Source of the DNA: Tepidimonas alkaliphilus | GTDB taxonomy: Bacteria; Pseudomonadota; Gammaproteobacteria; Burkholderiales; Burkholderiaceae_C | Direction of reading: 5' to 3' | Assembly: GCF_007556595.1 (NCBI RefSeq) | Contig: NZ_VJNB01000006.1 | Coordinates: 78,929 to 142,928 of the forward strand | DNA: 64,000 nt | Shown: piece after piece, positions 52,956 through 63,834 of the stretch | Position numbering within the stretch: position 1 is the first letter of the stretch | How the letters are laid out: each line of letters begins with the position of its first letter | The notes under the pieces: model-generated | What the model was told of the DNA's origin: nothing | Databases searched by the model: none | What the model saw: only the letters and a program-made list of their open reading frames with translations | Position numbers and translations under genes: made by a program

Positions 52956-53879
52956 ATGGCGCGCACCACCGAACCCGAGCTGTGGGGCCACGTGCACTGG
53001 CTGACGGTGCTGGCCGCGCAGGGCAGCTACACTGCGGCGGCGCGCCGGCTGGGCGTCAGCAAGGCGGCGGTGAGCCAGCGCATCGCCGAGCTGGAGCGGC
53101 TGGCCGGCGTGCCGCTGGTGCGCCGCACCACGCGCAGCGTGCGCCTGACCGAGGCCGGCCTGCGGCTGGTGGAGGAGGTGGCCGGCGCCTACGCGCAGAT
53201 CGAGCAGGGCTGGGCGCGCGTGCGCGACCTGGCGGCGCAGCCGTGCGGGCGCGTGCGCCTCACCGCCCCGGTGGCGCTGGCGCGGCAGGTGCTGGTGCCG
53301 CTGCTGGCGGATTTCGCGCGCGCGCACCCGCGCGTGCACGTGGAGCTGGACCTGTCGGACCGGCTGGCGTCGCTGGCGGCGGAGGGCTTCGACCTGGCGG
53401 TGCGGCACACGTTTGCGCCGCCGGACACGCACGTGGCGTGGCGGCTGTGCGGTTCGCGCTCGGTGCTGGTGGCCGCGCCCGCCTACCTGCACGCCGCCGG
53501 CGGGCCGACGCACCCGTCCGAGCTGGCGCAACGGCCTTGCCTGCATTACCCCCGCCCGGGCGCGCGGCCGCTGTGGACGTTCGAGCCGGCCGGCGGCGGC
53601 GAGCGCGTCACGGTGCCGGTCGGCGGGCCGCTGGCGGCCAACAACAGCGAGGCGCTGCGCGATGCGGCGCTGCTGGGTCTGGGCATCGCGCTGGTGCCGG
53701 ACTTCAGCGCGCGCGCGGCGTTGGCCGACGGGCGGCTGGTCGAGGTGTTGCCGCACTGGCGCGCGGTGGACGTGTTCGCGCCGGCGATCTGGGCGATCCG
53801 CCCGTGGTCGCCGCACGTGCCGCTGGCGGTGGCGGCGCTGGTGGCGCACCTGCGCGCGCGGTTGGGCGAGCAGCCCTAG
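52956..53879 (+). CDS. LysR-family transcriptional regulator
   Basis: The 307-residue protein has an N-terminal helix-turn-helix (LTVLAAQGSYTAAARRLGVS, KAAVSQRIAELERLAGVPLV, RRTTRSVRLTEAG) and a LysR substrate domain (GRVRLTAPVALARQVLVPLL, FDLAVRHTFAPPDTHVAWRL). It is divergent from mmsA with a palindromic operator between, so it most likely controls that gene. The inducer is unknown. It ends one base before the glcF stop codon on the opposite strand. Confidence 0.9.
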   Translation: MARTTEPELWGHVHWLTVLAAQGSYTAAARRLGVSKAAVSQRIAELERLAGVPLVRRTTRSVRLTEAGLRLVEEVAGAYAQIEQGWARVRDLAAQPCGRVRLTAPVALARQVLVPLLADFARAHPRVHVELDLSDRLASLAAEGFDLAVRHTFAPPDTHVAWRLCGSRSVLVAAPAYLHAAGGPTHPSELAQRPCLHYPRPGARPLWTFEPAGGGERVTVPVGGPLAANNSEALRDAALLGLGIALVPDFSARAALADGRLVEVLPHWRAVDVFAPAIWAIRPWSPHVPLAVAALVAHLRARLGEQP

Positions 53880-53880
53880 C

Positions 53881-55146
53881 CTAGGCGGGACTGGCGCGTG
53901 TCAGCGCCTCATCCACCAGCTCCACCCAGTGGCGCACCGGCAGCGGCGTGCCGGCCTGCAGGTGGGTGATGCAGCCGATGTTGGCCGACACGATCGCCTG
54001 CGGCTGGCCGGCGGCGTGCAGGTGCTGCAGCTTGCGCTCGCGCAGCTGGCCGGCCAGGGCCGGTTGCAGCACGCTGTAGGTGCCGGCCGAGCCGCAGCAC
54101 AGGTGGCTCTCGGCCGGCAGCGACACCTCGAAGCCGAGCGCGCGCAGCGCGGCCTCGACGCCGCCGCGCAGGCGCTGGCCGTGCTGCAGCGTGCACGGCG
54201 GGTGGTAGGCCAGCCGCGGCGGCACGCCGTCGGGCAGCCGGCCCCCCAGCCGCGCCTGCCACGCCGGCAGCAGATCCGGCAGCAGTTCGCTCAGGTCGCG
54301 CGCCAGCGCGCTGATGCGCGCGGCCTTGGCGGCGTAGGCCGGGTCGTGGCGCAGCTGGTGGCCGTAGTCCTTGACCGTGACGCCGCAGCCGGAGGCGTTG
54401 ATGACGATCGCCTCCACCCCCGGCGAGCCGTCGGCCGGCTCGACGTAGGGCCACCAGGCGTCGATGTTGGCGCGCATCTCGGCCAGCGCGCCGAGCTGGT
54501 CGTCGAGGTGGAAGCGGATGGCGCCGCAGCAGCCGGCCTTCGGCGCCACCAGCGTCTGGATGCCGGCGGCGTCCAGCACGCGCGCGGTGGCGGCGTTGAC
54601 GTTGGGCAGCATGGCCGGCTGCACGCAGCCGGCCAGCATCAGCACGCGGCGCGCGCGCGGCGTCTGTGGCCAGGCGCCCGGCGCGCGCCGCGGCGGCACC
54701 TTGGCGCGCAACGACGCCGGCAGCCAGCGCCGCACGGCTTGCCCCAGCCGCATCGCCGGGGCAAACAGCGGCGAGGTCAGCCCCTCGCGCAGCAGGGCGC
54801 GCAGCGCGCGCTGCAGCGGCGGGCGCGCCACGCGCTGCTCCACCACCTTGCGGCCGATGTCGAGCAGGTGGCCGTAGGCCACGCCGCTGGGGCAGGTGGT
54901 CTCGCAGTTGCGGCAGGTCAGGCAGCGGTCCAGGTGCTGCTGCGTGGCGCGCGTCACCGGCGCGCCTTCCAGCACCTGCTTGATCAGGTAGATGCGCCCG
55001 CGCGGGCCGTCCAGCTCGTCGCCGAGCAGCTGGTAGGTCGGGCAGGTGGCGGTGCAAAAGCCGCAGTGCACGCAGCGGCGCAGGATGGCCTCGGCCTCCT
55101 GCCCTTCGGGCGTGCCGGCGAATTCGGGAGCCAGTTGAGTCTGCAT
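53881..55146 (-). CDS. glcF: Glycolate oxidase iron-sulfur subunit
   Basis: The 421-residue protein has two [4Fe-4S] motifs (RRCVHCGFCTATCPTY and RCLTCRNCETTCPSGV). Two CCG-type cysteine domains follow (AGCVQPAMLPNVN, VAPKAGCCGAIRFHLD, INASGCGVTVKDYGHQL, LAYHPPCTLQHGQRL, SHLCCGSAGTYS). GlcF carries electrons from glycolate oxidation to the quinone pool. It begins 9 bp after the glcE stop. The glcD gene that normally leads this operon is not in the window. Confidence 0.94.
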   Translation of the reverse strand: MQTQLAPEFAGTPEGQEAEAILRRCVHCGFCTATCPTYQLLGDELDGPRGRIYLIKQVLEGAPVTRATQQHLDRCLTCRNCETTCPSGVAYGHLLDIGRKVVEQRVARPPLQRALRALLREGLTSPLFAPAMRLGQAVRRWLPASLRAKVPPRRAPGAWPQTPRARRVLMLAGCVQPAMLPNVNAATARVLDAAGIQTLVAPKAGCCGAIRFHLDDQLGALAEMRANIDAWWPYVEPADGSPGVEAIVINASGCGVTVKDYGHQLRHDPAYAAKAARISALARDLSELLPDLLPAWQARLGGRLPDGVPPRLAYHPPCTLQHGQRLRGGVEAALRALGFEVSLPAESHLCCGSAGTYSVLQPALAGQLRERKLQHLHAAGQPQAIVSANIGCITHLQAGTPLPVRHWVELVDEALTRASPA

Positions 55147-55155
55147 CGTCGTCGG

Positions 55156-56301
55156 TCAGGCCAGGCGCAGCCGGTGCGCGAACACGCCATGAGGATCGAA
55201 GGCGGCGACGACGCGCCGCTGCAGCGCCGCCAGCGCCGGCTCCGGGGTCGCCAGCCGCGGGGCGGCCTCGGGCGCCTCGGCCGGGGCGCGAAACAGCGTC
55301 GCGTGTCCGCCGGCCTGGTGGGCCCAAGCCGCCAGCGCCGCGCCGTCGGCCAGCGGCGCCCACAGCCAGCGCTGCGCGCCGAACCATTCGGCCAGCACAG
55401 CCCCCGGCGGCCCCCACGGCGTGGCCGGCGGCACCGCCAGCCGCCACAAGCCGTGCGCGCCCGAGGGCGCCTGGGCGAAGAACGCGTGCGTCTGCTCGCG
55501 CAGCCCGTGCCACAGGGCGGCCGCAGCGGCCGGCTCGACCGCCTCGCCACCCGCCTCCGCGAGCAGGCGCTCGCCGGCGGCCTGCACCGCGGCGGCGGCG
55601 CCGCGCAGCCGCAGCCACAGCGCGCCGCCCCCGTCCCCGTCGGGGATCCAGGCGCTGGCGTTGAGCGGCAGCGGCTGCGCGCGCCACTGCGCCAGCCGTT
55701 GCAGCGCCGCCTCGGCCGCCAGCGGCAGGCGCAGCGTGGCCTCGCCGGCCGGGCGCGGCAGCACCTTCAGCGCCACCTCGGTCAGCACCCCGAGGCTGCC
55801 GAGGCTGCCGGCCAGCAGCCGGCTGACGTCGTAGCCGGCCACGTTCTTCATCACCTCGCCGCCGAAGAACAGATCCTCGCCGCGGCCGTTGAGCAGCCGC
55901 ACGCCGAGCACGTAGTCGCGCACGCCGCCCACCGCCATGCGCGCCGGGCCAGCCAGCCCCGCGGCCACCATGCCGCCGACGGTGGCGCCGGGGCCGAAGT
56001 GCGGCGGCTCGAACGGCAGCTCCTGCCCGTGCTGGGCCAGCAGCGCCTCCAGCTCCGCCAGCGGCGTGCCGGCGCGCGCGCGCACCACCAGCTCGGTGGG
56101 CTCGTAGCGCACCACGCCGCGCAGCGCGCGCGCATCCAGCGGCTGCGCGTCCGCCGGCAGCGGCTCGCCGTAGAACGCCTTGCTGCCGCCGCCGCACACC
56201 GCCAGCCGCGCGCCGCGCGCCGCGGCGTCGCGGATCGCCTGCGCCCAGCCGGCCAGCACGGCCTCGGCGTCGCTGTGTTCAACGGTAGGCTGATCGGTCA
56301 T
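55156..56301 (-). CDS. glcE: Glycolate oxidase FAD-binding subunit GlcE
   Basis: The 381-residue protein (MTDQPTVEHSDAEAVLAGWA) has a PCMH-type FAD domain: LAVCGGGSKAFYGEPLP, VVRYEPTELVVRARAGTPLA, FGPGATVGGMVAAGLAGPAR, VRDYVLGVRLLNGRGEDLFF and GGEVMKNVAGYDVSRLLAGS. ATG 56301 is the family start; the 47 upstream codons have no homology. It is the first gene of this glc unit here, since glcD is absent upstream, where hemJ is divergent. Confidence 0.93.
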   Translation of the reverse strand: MTDQPTVEHSDAEAVLAGWAQAIRDAAARGARLAVCGGGSKAFYGEPLPADAQPLDARALRGVVRYEPTELVVRARAGTPLAELEALLAQHGQELPFEPPHFGPGATVGGMVAAGLAGPARMAVGGVRDYVLGVRLLNGRGEDLFFGGEVMKNVAGYDVSRLLAGSLGSLGVLTEVALKVLPRPAGEATLRLPLAAEAALQRLAQWRAQPLPLNASAWIPDGDGGGALWLRLRGAAAAVQAAGERLLAEAGGEAVEPAAAAALWHGLREQTHAFFAQAPSGAHGLWRLAVPPATPWGPPGAVLAEWFGAQRWLWAPLADGAALAAWAHQAGGHATLFRAPAEAPEAAPRLATPEPALAALQRRVVAAFDPHGVFAHRLRLA

Positions 56302-56462
56302 GGGCCCGTATCGTAGGGCCGAATCAGGCAAGCGCACAGGCTTTGAGGTGTGAAGATTTCGCAGCGTTGGCGTGAAGCTCGCGTGGGTGACGCAGCAAGC
56401 CTCATTTGCCATGGCGGCGCCAGCATGGCAGGCCAGGACCAATGGCCCTACACTGCCGTCCT

Positions 56463-56891
56463 ATGCTGTGGGTCAAAACCTTTCACATTGTCTTCATTGC
56501 CAGCTGGTTCGCTGGGCTGTTTTACCTGCCGCGCATCTTCGTCAACCTAGCCATGGTGCCGTCGGACAGCACCGCCGAGCGCGAGCGGCTGCTGCTGATG
56601 GCGCGCAAGCTGCTGCGCTTCATGACGCTGCTGGCGGTGCCCGCGCTGGCGCTGGGGTTGTGGCTTTGGTTGGGGTATGGCATTGGCTTGGGGCCAGGCA
56701 ACGGCTGGATGCACGCCAAGCTGGCGGTCGTGGCGCTGCTGATCGGCTATCACCACGCCTGCGCGCGGCTGCTGCGCGCGTTTGAGGAGGGACGCAATCG
56801 CCGCAGTCACGTGTGGTTCCGCTGGTTCAACGAAATACCAGTGTTGCTGATGGTGGCGGCGGTGGCGTTGGTGGTGGTCAAGCCGTTCTAG
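56463..56891 (+). CDS. hemJ: HemJ-like protoporphyrinogen oxidase
   Basis: The 142-residue membrane protein has four helices and the HemJ pattern MLWVKTFHIVFIASWFAGLF, YLPRIFVNLAMV, the ARKLLRFMTLLAVPALALGL helix and WMHAKLAVVALLIGYHHACA (with WxxxK). HemJ oxidises protoporphyrinogen IX in heme synthesis and replaces HemG/HemY in many bacteria. ATG 56463 gives the family start. It is divergent from glcE. Confidence 0.88.
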   Translation: MLWVKTFHIVFIASWFAGLFYLPRIFVNLAMVPSDSTAERERLLLMARKLLRFMTLLAVPALALGLWLWLGYGIGLGPGNGWMHAKLAVVALLIGYHHACARLLRAFEEGRNRRSHVWFRWFNEIPVLLMVAAVALVVVKPF

Positions 56892-56901
56892 CTGTCCTGC
56901 G

Positions 56902-58056
56902 ATGCGCCCGCGCCATCGCCGCTCGTCGGCCTGCCCGCCGTCGCCGAGGCGCGTTTCGCTGGCCTGGCCGTTGTTGGCGGCCTATGCAGCGCTGGTGTTC
57001 TACGCCAGCCTGTATCCTTTCGAAGGGTGGCGCGATCAGGGCGTGCCGCCGTGGGCTTACCTGACGGCTCCGTGGCCGCGCCACCTGACGCGCTTTGACG
57101 CCCTGGCCAACCTGTTGGGCTACATCCCGCTGGGGCTGCTGCTGACGGTGGCGCTGGCGCGCTCGGGTGGCAGACGCTGGTCGGCGTGGGCAGGTGGGCT
57201 GCTGCCCGGGATATTGGCGTTGGCGCTGGAAGGACTGCAAACCTATCTGCCGCGCCGCGTGCCATCGCAGGCTGATGCCCTGCTCAACGCCACCGGCGCC
57301 GTGCTGGGTGCGTTGCTGGCGGTGCTGTTGCTGCGTGGACGCTGGCTGGGGTCGTGGACGCAATTCCGGCAAAGCTGGCAGCAGCCCGCCGCGCAGCCGG
57401 CTTGGGCGCTGTTGTTGCTGTGGCCGGCGGCGGTGCTGGTGCCTGCTCCGGTGCCGCTGGGGCTGGGCTACGGTGGGTCAGCCGTGTGGGCTGGTTTGCA
57501 GGAGCTGCTGCAAGGCACGCCGTGGCAGGGCTGGCTGCCCGAGCCGTCGCCGCTGGCTCCGCCCACCGCGTTGGAGGAGGCCGCGCTGCTGACGCTGACG
57601 CTGACGCTGCCGTTGCTGCTCGGGCAAGCCAGTCTGCGTCGGGCCAGGCAGCGTTTGGTTTGGGCGTTGACCTTGGGCGCGCTGGCCATGGGGTTGGGCA
57701 CGTTGACCACGGGGCTGGCTCTGGGGTCGCATCATGCGTCGGCATGGTTGACCGAGCCAGTGCAGGTCGGGTTGGTGGCCACCGGCGTGGTGGCGCTGGT
57801 GGCGCTGCCGCTGGGGCCGCGCGCGGCAGCTTGGCTGGCCTGGCCTGTCGGCCTGTTGCTGCTGGTTTGGATCAACCGCGTGGCCGAGCCGGCTTATCTT
57901 AGTGATTGGACGCAGCCTTGGCGCAGCCCGTGGACGCTGAACCTGCACGGGGTGCTGCGGGCCTGGAACGGGCTGTGGCCGTTGCTGGCGCTATTGGCTG
58001 CGGCGCGGCTGGCCCGCCGCCCGGCCGGGGCGCAGCCCTACAATCGGGCCCCATGA
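56902..58056 (+). CDS. VanZ-like membrane protein
   Basis: The 384-residue protein has an N-terminal VanZ domain: YAALVFYASLYPFEGWRDQG, FDALANLLGYIPLGLLLTVA (D-x2-N-x3-Y-PxG) and LEGLQTYLPRRVPSQADALL, NATGAVLGAL. Several further hydrophobic helices to about residue 370 have no recognised domain. VanZ gives low-level teicoplanin resistance in enterococci, but in Gram-negatives the role is unknown. It starts 10 bp after hemJ and overlaps the next gene by four bases. Confidence 0.82.
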   Translation: MRPRHRRSSACPPSPRRVSLAWPLLAAYAALVFYASLYPFEGWRDQGVPPWAYLTAPWPRHLTRFDALANLLGYIPLGLLLTVALARSGGRRWSAWAGGLLPGILALALEGLQTYLPRRVPSQADALLNATGAVLGALLAVLLLRGRWLGSWTQFRQSWQQPAAQPAWALLLLWPAAVLVPAPVPLGLGYGGSAVWAGLQELLQGTPWQGWLPEPSPLAPPTALEEAALLTLTLTLPLLLGQASLRRARQRLVWALTLGALAMGLGTLTTGLALGSHHASAWLTEPVQVGLVATGVVALVALPLGPRAAAWLAWPVGLLLLVWINRVAEPAYLSDWTQPWRSPWTLNLHGVLRAWNGLWPLLALLAAARLARRPAGAQPYNRAP

Positions 58057-58397
58057 GTCAAAGCTCCAGCCCCGGCTATTACCGGCACCACATCTTTTTT
58101 TGCCTCAACCATCGCGACGGGGGGCAGGTTTGTTGCGCGCAGCACGGCGCCGAGCAGGCTTTCGAGCACTGCAAAGCGCGGGTCAAGGCGCTTGGGCTGG
58201 CCGGGCCGGGCGGGGTGCGGGTCAACCGCGCCGGCTGCCTGGATCGATGCGCCGGCGGCCCCGTGGCCGTGGTCTATCCAGAAGGTGTGTGGTACACCTA
58301 CGTGGATCAAGCCGACATCGATGAGATCGTAACTTCTCACCTGCAAGGTGGCGTGGTGGTGCAGCGCTTGCTGCTGGCCCCCGATGTGGGGCGCTAG
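58053..58397 (+). CDS. Thioredoxin-fold [2Fe-2S] ferredoxin
   Basis: The 114-residue protein has the clostridial-type thioredoxin-like ferredoxin pattern: HHIFFCLNHRDGGQVCC (Cys17 with Cys27/28), KALGLAGPGGVRVNRAGCLD then RCAGGPVAVVYPEG. The paired GC-x3-C coordinates the cluster's second half. The ATG overlaps the VanZ-like stop (ATGA). An in-frame start upstream would lie inside that gene. A role in electron transfer or cofactor work is general to the family. Confidence 0.85.
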   Translation: MSQSSSPGYYRHHIFFCLNHRDGGQVCCAQHGAEQAFEHCKARVKALGLAGPGGVRVNRAGCLDRCAGGPVAVVYPEGVWYTYVDQADIDEIVTSHLQGGVVVQRLLLAPDVGR

Positions 58398-58421
58398 CCA
58401 CGTCCTGGATTCGGTGGCGTG

Positions 58422-59057
58422 ATGAATGGCTCGACGCAACGGTTGACGCTGGCCGGGCCTGCGGGTGCACTGGAGTTGGCTTTGGATCATCCCGCCGTGC
58501 CTGAGCGCGGGGTGGCCGTGATTGCCCACCCGCATCCCCTCTACGGCGGCACCCTGCACAACAAAGTGGTGCAAACGCTGGCGCGCGCGTGCGTGCTCGA
58601 AGGGTGGCGGGCGGTGCGCTTTCATTTTCGCGGCGTGGGCGCCAGTGAAGGCGCGTTCGACCACGGCATTGGCGAAGTGGATGACATGCTGGCGGTGGTG
58701 CAGGCGCAGGCCCTGGGCCGTCCCTGCGTGTTGGCGGGGTTTTCGTTTGGCGGCTACGTGGCGGCCCAGGTGGCGCTGCGAGGGCAGCCGATGCCGGATT
58801 TGCGGGGCTTGCTGTTGGTGGCGCCGGCGGCCAGCCGCTTTGCCATGCCGGCGCTGCCGCCCGAGCTGGTGGAGCGGACAGCCCTGATCCACGGGGAGCG
58901 CGACGATGTGGTGCCGCTGCAAGCGGTGCTGGACTGGGCCAGGCCGCTGGGGTTGCCGCTAACCCTGATCCCTGACGGCGAGCACTTCTTTCATGGCCGG
59001 TTGCCGCTGCTGAAGCGGCTGGCGCGGCAGCATTTGCGGGCTATCGGGGGGCCCTGA
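58422..59057 (+). CDS. Alpha/beta hydrolase, YheT/DUF-type serine hydrolase
   Basis: The 211-residue protein has VAVIAHPHPLYGGTLHNKVV, the oxyanion region, the nucleophile elbow LAGFSFGGYVAAQVAL (GFSFGG), a DVVPL acidic loop and GEHFFHGRLPLL (catalytic His). It belongs to small dienelactone-hydrolase-like predicted esterases found widely in proteobacteria. Substrate unknown. GTG 58419 immediately precedes the chosen ATG. It follows the ferredoxin gene at 24 bp. Confidence 0.85.
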   Translation: MNGSTQRLTLAGPAGALELALDHPAVPERGVAVIAHPHPLYGGTLHNKVVQTLARACVLEGWRAVRFHFRGVGASEGAFDHGIGEVDDMLAVVQAQALGRPCVLAGFSFGGYVAAQVALRGQPMPDLRGLLLVAPAASRFAMPALPPELVERTALIHGERDDVVPLQAVLDWARPLGLPLTLIPDGEHFFHGRLPLLKRLARQHLRAIGGP

Positions 59058-59110
59058 CCGCGGCCACCTCTGCGTGGCGGAAAAAGGCTGAACACCAAGG
59101 TTGCGTTGCG

Positions 59111-60340
59111 ATGCAAGAAGCGATCGGTCGATTGTGGTGGTGTGTGCGCGGCAAGGCGGCGCGGATGCAGGGCTTGGTTCGCTTAGGGTGGGTGGCGCTG
59201 ATGGTGGCGTGGTCCGCGAGTGCGGTTGCGCAGCAACCGCAGCCGCCGGAAATTGCGGCGCGGGCGTGGTTGCTTTATGACGCAACCGCCGCTCAGGTGC
59301 TGGCGGCCAAAGACGCCGACGAACCGATGGAGCCGGCCTCGCTGACCAAGCTGATGACCGCCTATTTGGTGTTTGATGCCCTCAAGTCCGGGCGGCTGAC
59401 GCTGCAGCAGACCCTGCCGGTCAGCGAGCGGGCGTGGAAGATGCCGGGCTCGCGCATGTTCATCGAGCCGCGCATGCAGGTGCCGGTGGAAGATTTGCTC
59501 AAGGGCATGATCGTGCAATCCGGCAACGACGCTACCGTGGCGCTGGCCGAAGGCGTGGCTGGTTCGGTGGAGCGCTTTGTGGAGCTGATGAACCAGCAGG
59601 CGCGCGCGCTGGGTCTGACCCGCACCACCTACAAGAACCCCGAAGGCTTGACCGCGCCGGGCCACCTGACCACGGCGCGCGATTTGGCCACCCTGGCGGC
59701 GCGCTTGATGCAAGATTTCCCGGAATACGTCGGCTACTACGCCATCCAACGTTACCGCTACCCGGGCACGCCGGCGGCCAACGACACCAACCGCAACCTG
59801 CTGCTGTTTCGTGATCCGACGGTGGATGGACTCAAGACCGGTCACACCGCGGCGGCGGGCTACTGCTTGGTGGCCACCGCGCGACGTCCGGTGCCGGGGC
59901 TGGGCGAGGGGGCGGCCGGACAGCGGCGCCTGATCAGCGTGGTGCTGGGCGCGGCCAGCGAAAACGCCCGCGCGGCGGAAAGCCAAAAGCTGCTCAATTG
60001 GGGCTACACCGCGTTTGAGGCGGTGCGCTTGAGCGCCCCCGGCGAGCCGGTGGCCACCGCTCCCGTATGGAAGGGCCGCTCCAGCACGGTCAAGCTTGGC
60101 CGTCCAGGCGGAGTGGTGGTGGCGCTTCCGGCGGGTCAGGCCAAGGGTTGGCGCACCGAGCTGGTTCGTCCGGATCCGCTGGTGGCGCCCCTGCAAGCGG
60201 GGCAGCCGCTGGGCACGCTGCGGGTGCTATCCCCCGGAGGGCAAACCTTGGCCGAAGTGCCGCTGCAGGTATTGGAGACGGTGGAAGAAGCGGGGCTGCT
60301 GGGCCGTTGGTGGGGCGCGCTACGCCTGTGGATACGCTAA
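59111..60340 (+). CDS. dacA: D-alanyl-D-alanine carboxypeptidase (PBP5/6 family)
   Basis: The 409-residue protein has an N-terminal signal (RLGWVALMVAWSASAVAQQ), the serine peptidase S11 domain with SxxK in EPASLTKLMTAY, SGN in IVQSGNDATVAL and KTG in VDGLKTGHTAAAGYC, and a C-terminal PBP5-type domain (SSTVKLGRPGGVVVALPAGQ). An amphipathic end (LLGRWWGALRLWIR) anchors it in the membrane. It trims pentapeptides in the wall. The start at 59111 gives a long pre-signal; ATG 59165 is a shorter alternative. Confidence 0.93.
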   Translation: MQEAIGRLWWCVRGKAARMQGLVRLGWVALMVAWSASAVAQQPQPPEIAARAWLLYDATAAQVLAAKDADEPMEPASLTKLMTAYLVFDALKSGRLTLQQTLPVSERAWKMPGSRMFIEPRMQVPVEDLLKGMIVQSGNDATVALAEGVAGSVERFVELMNQQARALGLTRTTYKNPEGLTAPGHLTTARDLATLAARLMQDFPEYVGYYAIQRYRYPGTPAANDTNRNLLLFRDPTVDGLKTGHTAAAGYCLVATARRPVPGLGEGAAGQRRLISVVLGAASENARAAESQKLLNWGYTAFEAVRLSAPGEPVATAPVWKGRSSTVKLGRPGGVVVALPAGQAKGWRTELVRPDPLVAPLQAGQPLGTLRVLSPGGQTLAEVPLQVLETVEEAGLLGRWWGALRLWIR

Positions 60341-60357
60341 GCATCCTTTCAGCCCCA

Positions 60358-60386
60358 TTGCGCGGGGCGATCGAACGTGTTAGCAT
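60358..60386 (+). promoter_or_regulatory. Promoter of the str operon
   Basis: TTGCGC (60358-60363) and TAGCAT (60381-60386) are 17 bp apart, about 60 bp upstream of rpsL. Each hexamer is an imperfect match. Confidence 0.5.
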
Positions 60387-60446
60387 TTGAGGCTTTTCAG
60401 CGGCTCTCGAAGCCGCGAATGTTGTGTTTTAGCGTTTAGGGACGCC

Positions 60447-60824
60447 ATGCCTACCATCAACCAACTCGTTCGTTACGGGCGCAAGGCTGACAAGCCCAAG
60501 TCCAAGAGCCCGGCGTTGCAGAACTGCCCGCAGCGCCGCGGCGTGTGCACCCGCGTGTACACGACCACCCCGAAAAAGCCCAACTCGGCGCTGCGCAAAG
60601 TGGCCAAAGTGCGGCTGACCAACGGTTTTGAAGTCATTTCTTACATCGGCGGTGAAGGGCACAATCTGCAAGAGCACTCGGTGGTGCTGGTGCGCGGCGG
60701 TCGCGTGAAAGACCTGCCTGGCGTGCGCTACCACATCGTGCGCGGCGCGCTGGATCTGCAGGGCGTCAAGGACCGCAAGCAGGGCCGCTCCAAATACGGC
60801 GCCAAGCGGCCCAAGAAAGCCTAA
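60447..60824 (+). CDS. rpsL: 30S ribosomal protein S12
   Basis: The 125-residue protein ([20 protein letters not shown]) has [20 protein letters not shown], the decoding-site lysine in [10 protein letters not shown], and the [13 protein letters not shown] loop. The streptomycin-related lysines appear wild type. ATG 60447 is the family start. The 213-bp gap to rpsG is longer than usual and contains hairpins. Confidence 0.98.
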   Translation: MPTINQLVRYGRKADKPKSKSPALQNCPQRRGVCTRVYTTTPKKPNSALRKVAKVRLTNGFEVISYIGGEGHNLQEHSVVLVRGGRVKDLPGVRYHIVRGALDLQGVKDRKQGRSKYGAKRPKKA

Positions 60825-60842
60825 GCGTCCATGGCGCATCAA

Positions 60843-60861
60843 GGCTGCGCGTCACGCAGCC
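60843..60861 (+). other. Hairpin after rpsL
   Basis: GGCTGCG-CGTCA-CGCAGCC is a perfect 7-bp stem, 19 bases after the rpsL stop, without a U tract. It lies in the gap 60825-61037, which holds no gene. It may affect processing or read-through of the str transcript. Confidence 0.5.
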
Positions 60862-61037
60862 GTCATGGATTCGTGCCGAAATGCTGGATTTGAGGTGCAT
60901 TTCGGTGGTCGGCGGCGCCGCATCAGTCAAAGACGCAGGCGCCGAGTAAGTGAGAGTCCCGCTCGGCTTGTTGGGCTCTCGGGGTCAGCCTCCACGCAAG
61001 GAGGTTGCCAACTGAAGCAGAAAAAGAGGTTGTCATC

Positions 61038-61508
61038 ATGCCACGTCGTCGCGAAGTCCCTAAACGCGAAATCCTGCCGGATCCGAAATACGGCAATGTG
61101 GAGCTCTCCAAATTTATGAACGTCATCATGGAGAGCGGCAAAAAAGCGGTGGCTGAGCGCATCGTCTATGGGGCGCTGGAGCACATCGAGAAAAAAACCG
61201 GCAAAGATCCACTGGAGGTGTTTGCCACCGCCATCAACAACGTCAAGCCGCTGGTGGAAGTCAAGTCCCGTCGCGTCGGCGGGGCCAACTACCAGGTGCC
61301 CGTCGAGGTGCGTCCGGTGCGCCGTCAGGCGCTGGCGATGCGTTGGATCAAGCAAGCGGCGCGCAAGCGCAGCGAAAAATCGATGGCGCTGCGTTTGGCC
61401 AATGAGCTGATCGAGGCTACTGAAGGGCGCGGCGGCGCGATGAAGAAGCGCGACGAAGTGCACCGCATGGCCGAAGCCAACAAGGCGTTCAGCCACTTCC
61501 GTTTCTGA
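61038..61508 (+). CDS. rpsG: 30S ribosomal protein S7
   Basis: The 156-residue protein starts [20 protein letters not shown], with [40 protein letters not shown] and AFSHFRF at the end. It initiates 30S head assembly and, in E. coli, represses the str operon through the rpsL-rpsG gap. The long gap here could hold such a site. Confidence 0.98.
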   Translation: MPRRREVPKREILPDPKYGNVELSKFMNVIMESGKKAVAERIVYGALEHIEKKTGKDPLEVFATAINNVKPLVEVKSRRVGGANYQVPVEVRPVRRQALAMRWIKQAARKRSEKSMALRLANELIEATEGRGGAMKKRDEVHRMAEANKAFSHFRF

Positions 61509-61545
61509 GGTTGTCGTCGCAGCCTGCTCGTCATCGGCCTATCCT

Positions 61546-61580
61546 AGCCCGCCACTGCCTTGTCCAAGGATGGCGGGCTT
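61546..61580 (+). terminator. Terminator-like hairpin between rpsG and fusA
   Basis: AGCCCGCCA (61546-61554) pairs perfectly with TGGCGGGCT (61571-61579), followed by only one or two T. A 9-bp GC-rich stem within the operon may attenuate fusA-tuf transcription. Confidence 0.45.
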
Positions 61581-61607
61581 TGCCCATCCAAATCTGGAGT
61601 CCTTTTC

Positions 61608-63710
<2,103 letters not shown>

Positions 63711-63731
63711 GGCCCGTGGCCGCCTGAGGCG

Positions 63732-63748
63732 CCGCCCCCAACGGGCGG
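63732..63748 (+). other. Hairpin between fusA and tuf
   Basis: CCGCCC (63732-63737) pairs with GGGCGG (63743-63748) in the 124-bp fusA-tuf gap. No U tract follows, so it is not a convincing terminator. Confidence 0.4.
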
Positions 63749-63834
63749 TGGGCCGGTTGCCCGTGGCCGGCTCGTGCCGCAGACGTCAACCTGATGCACG
63801 GGTGATGGTTCTTTGAACGCAAGGATTGGCAGCA

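Noticed and set aside
53909..56197. 762-codon minus frame and a 967-codon plus frame over the glcEF region
   Set aside because: Both are shadows of glcF/glcE and the LysR gene. Low-complexity Arg/Ala/Gly composition, no motifs.
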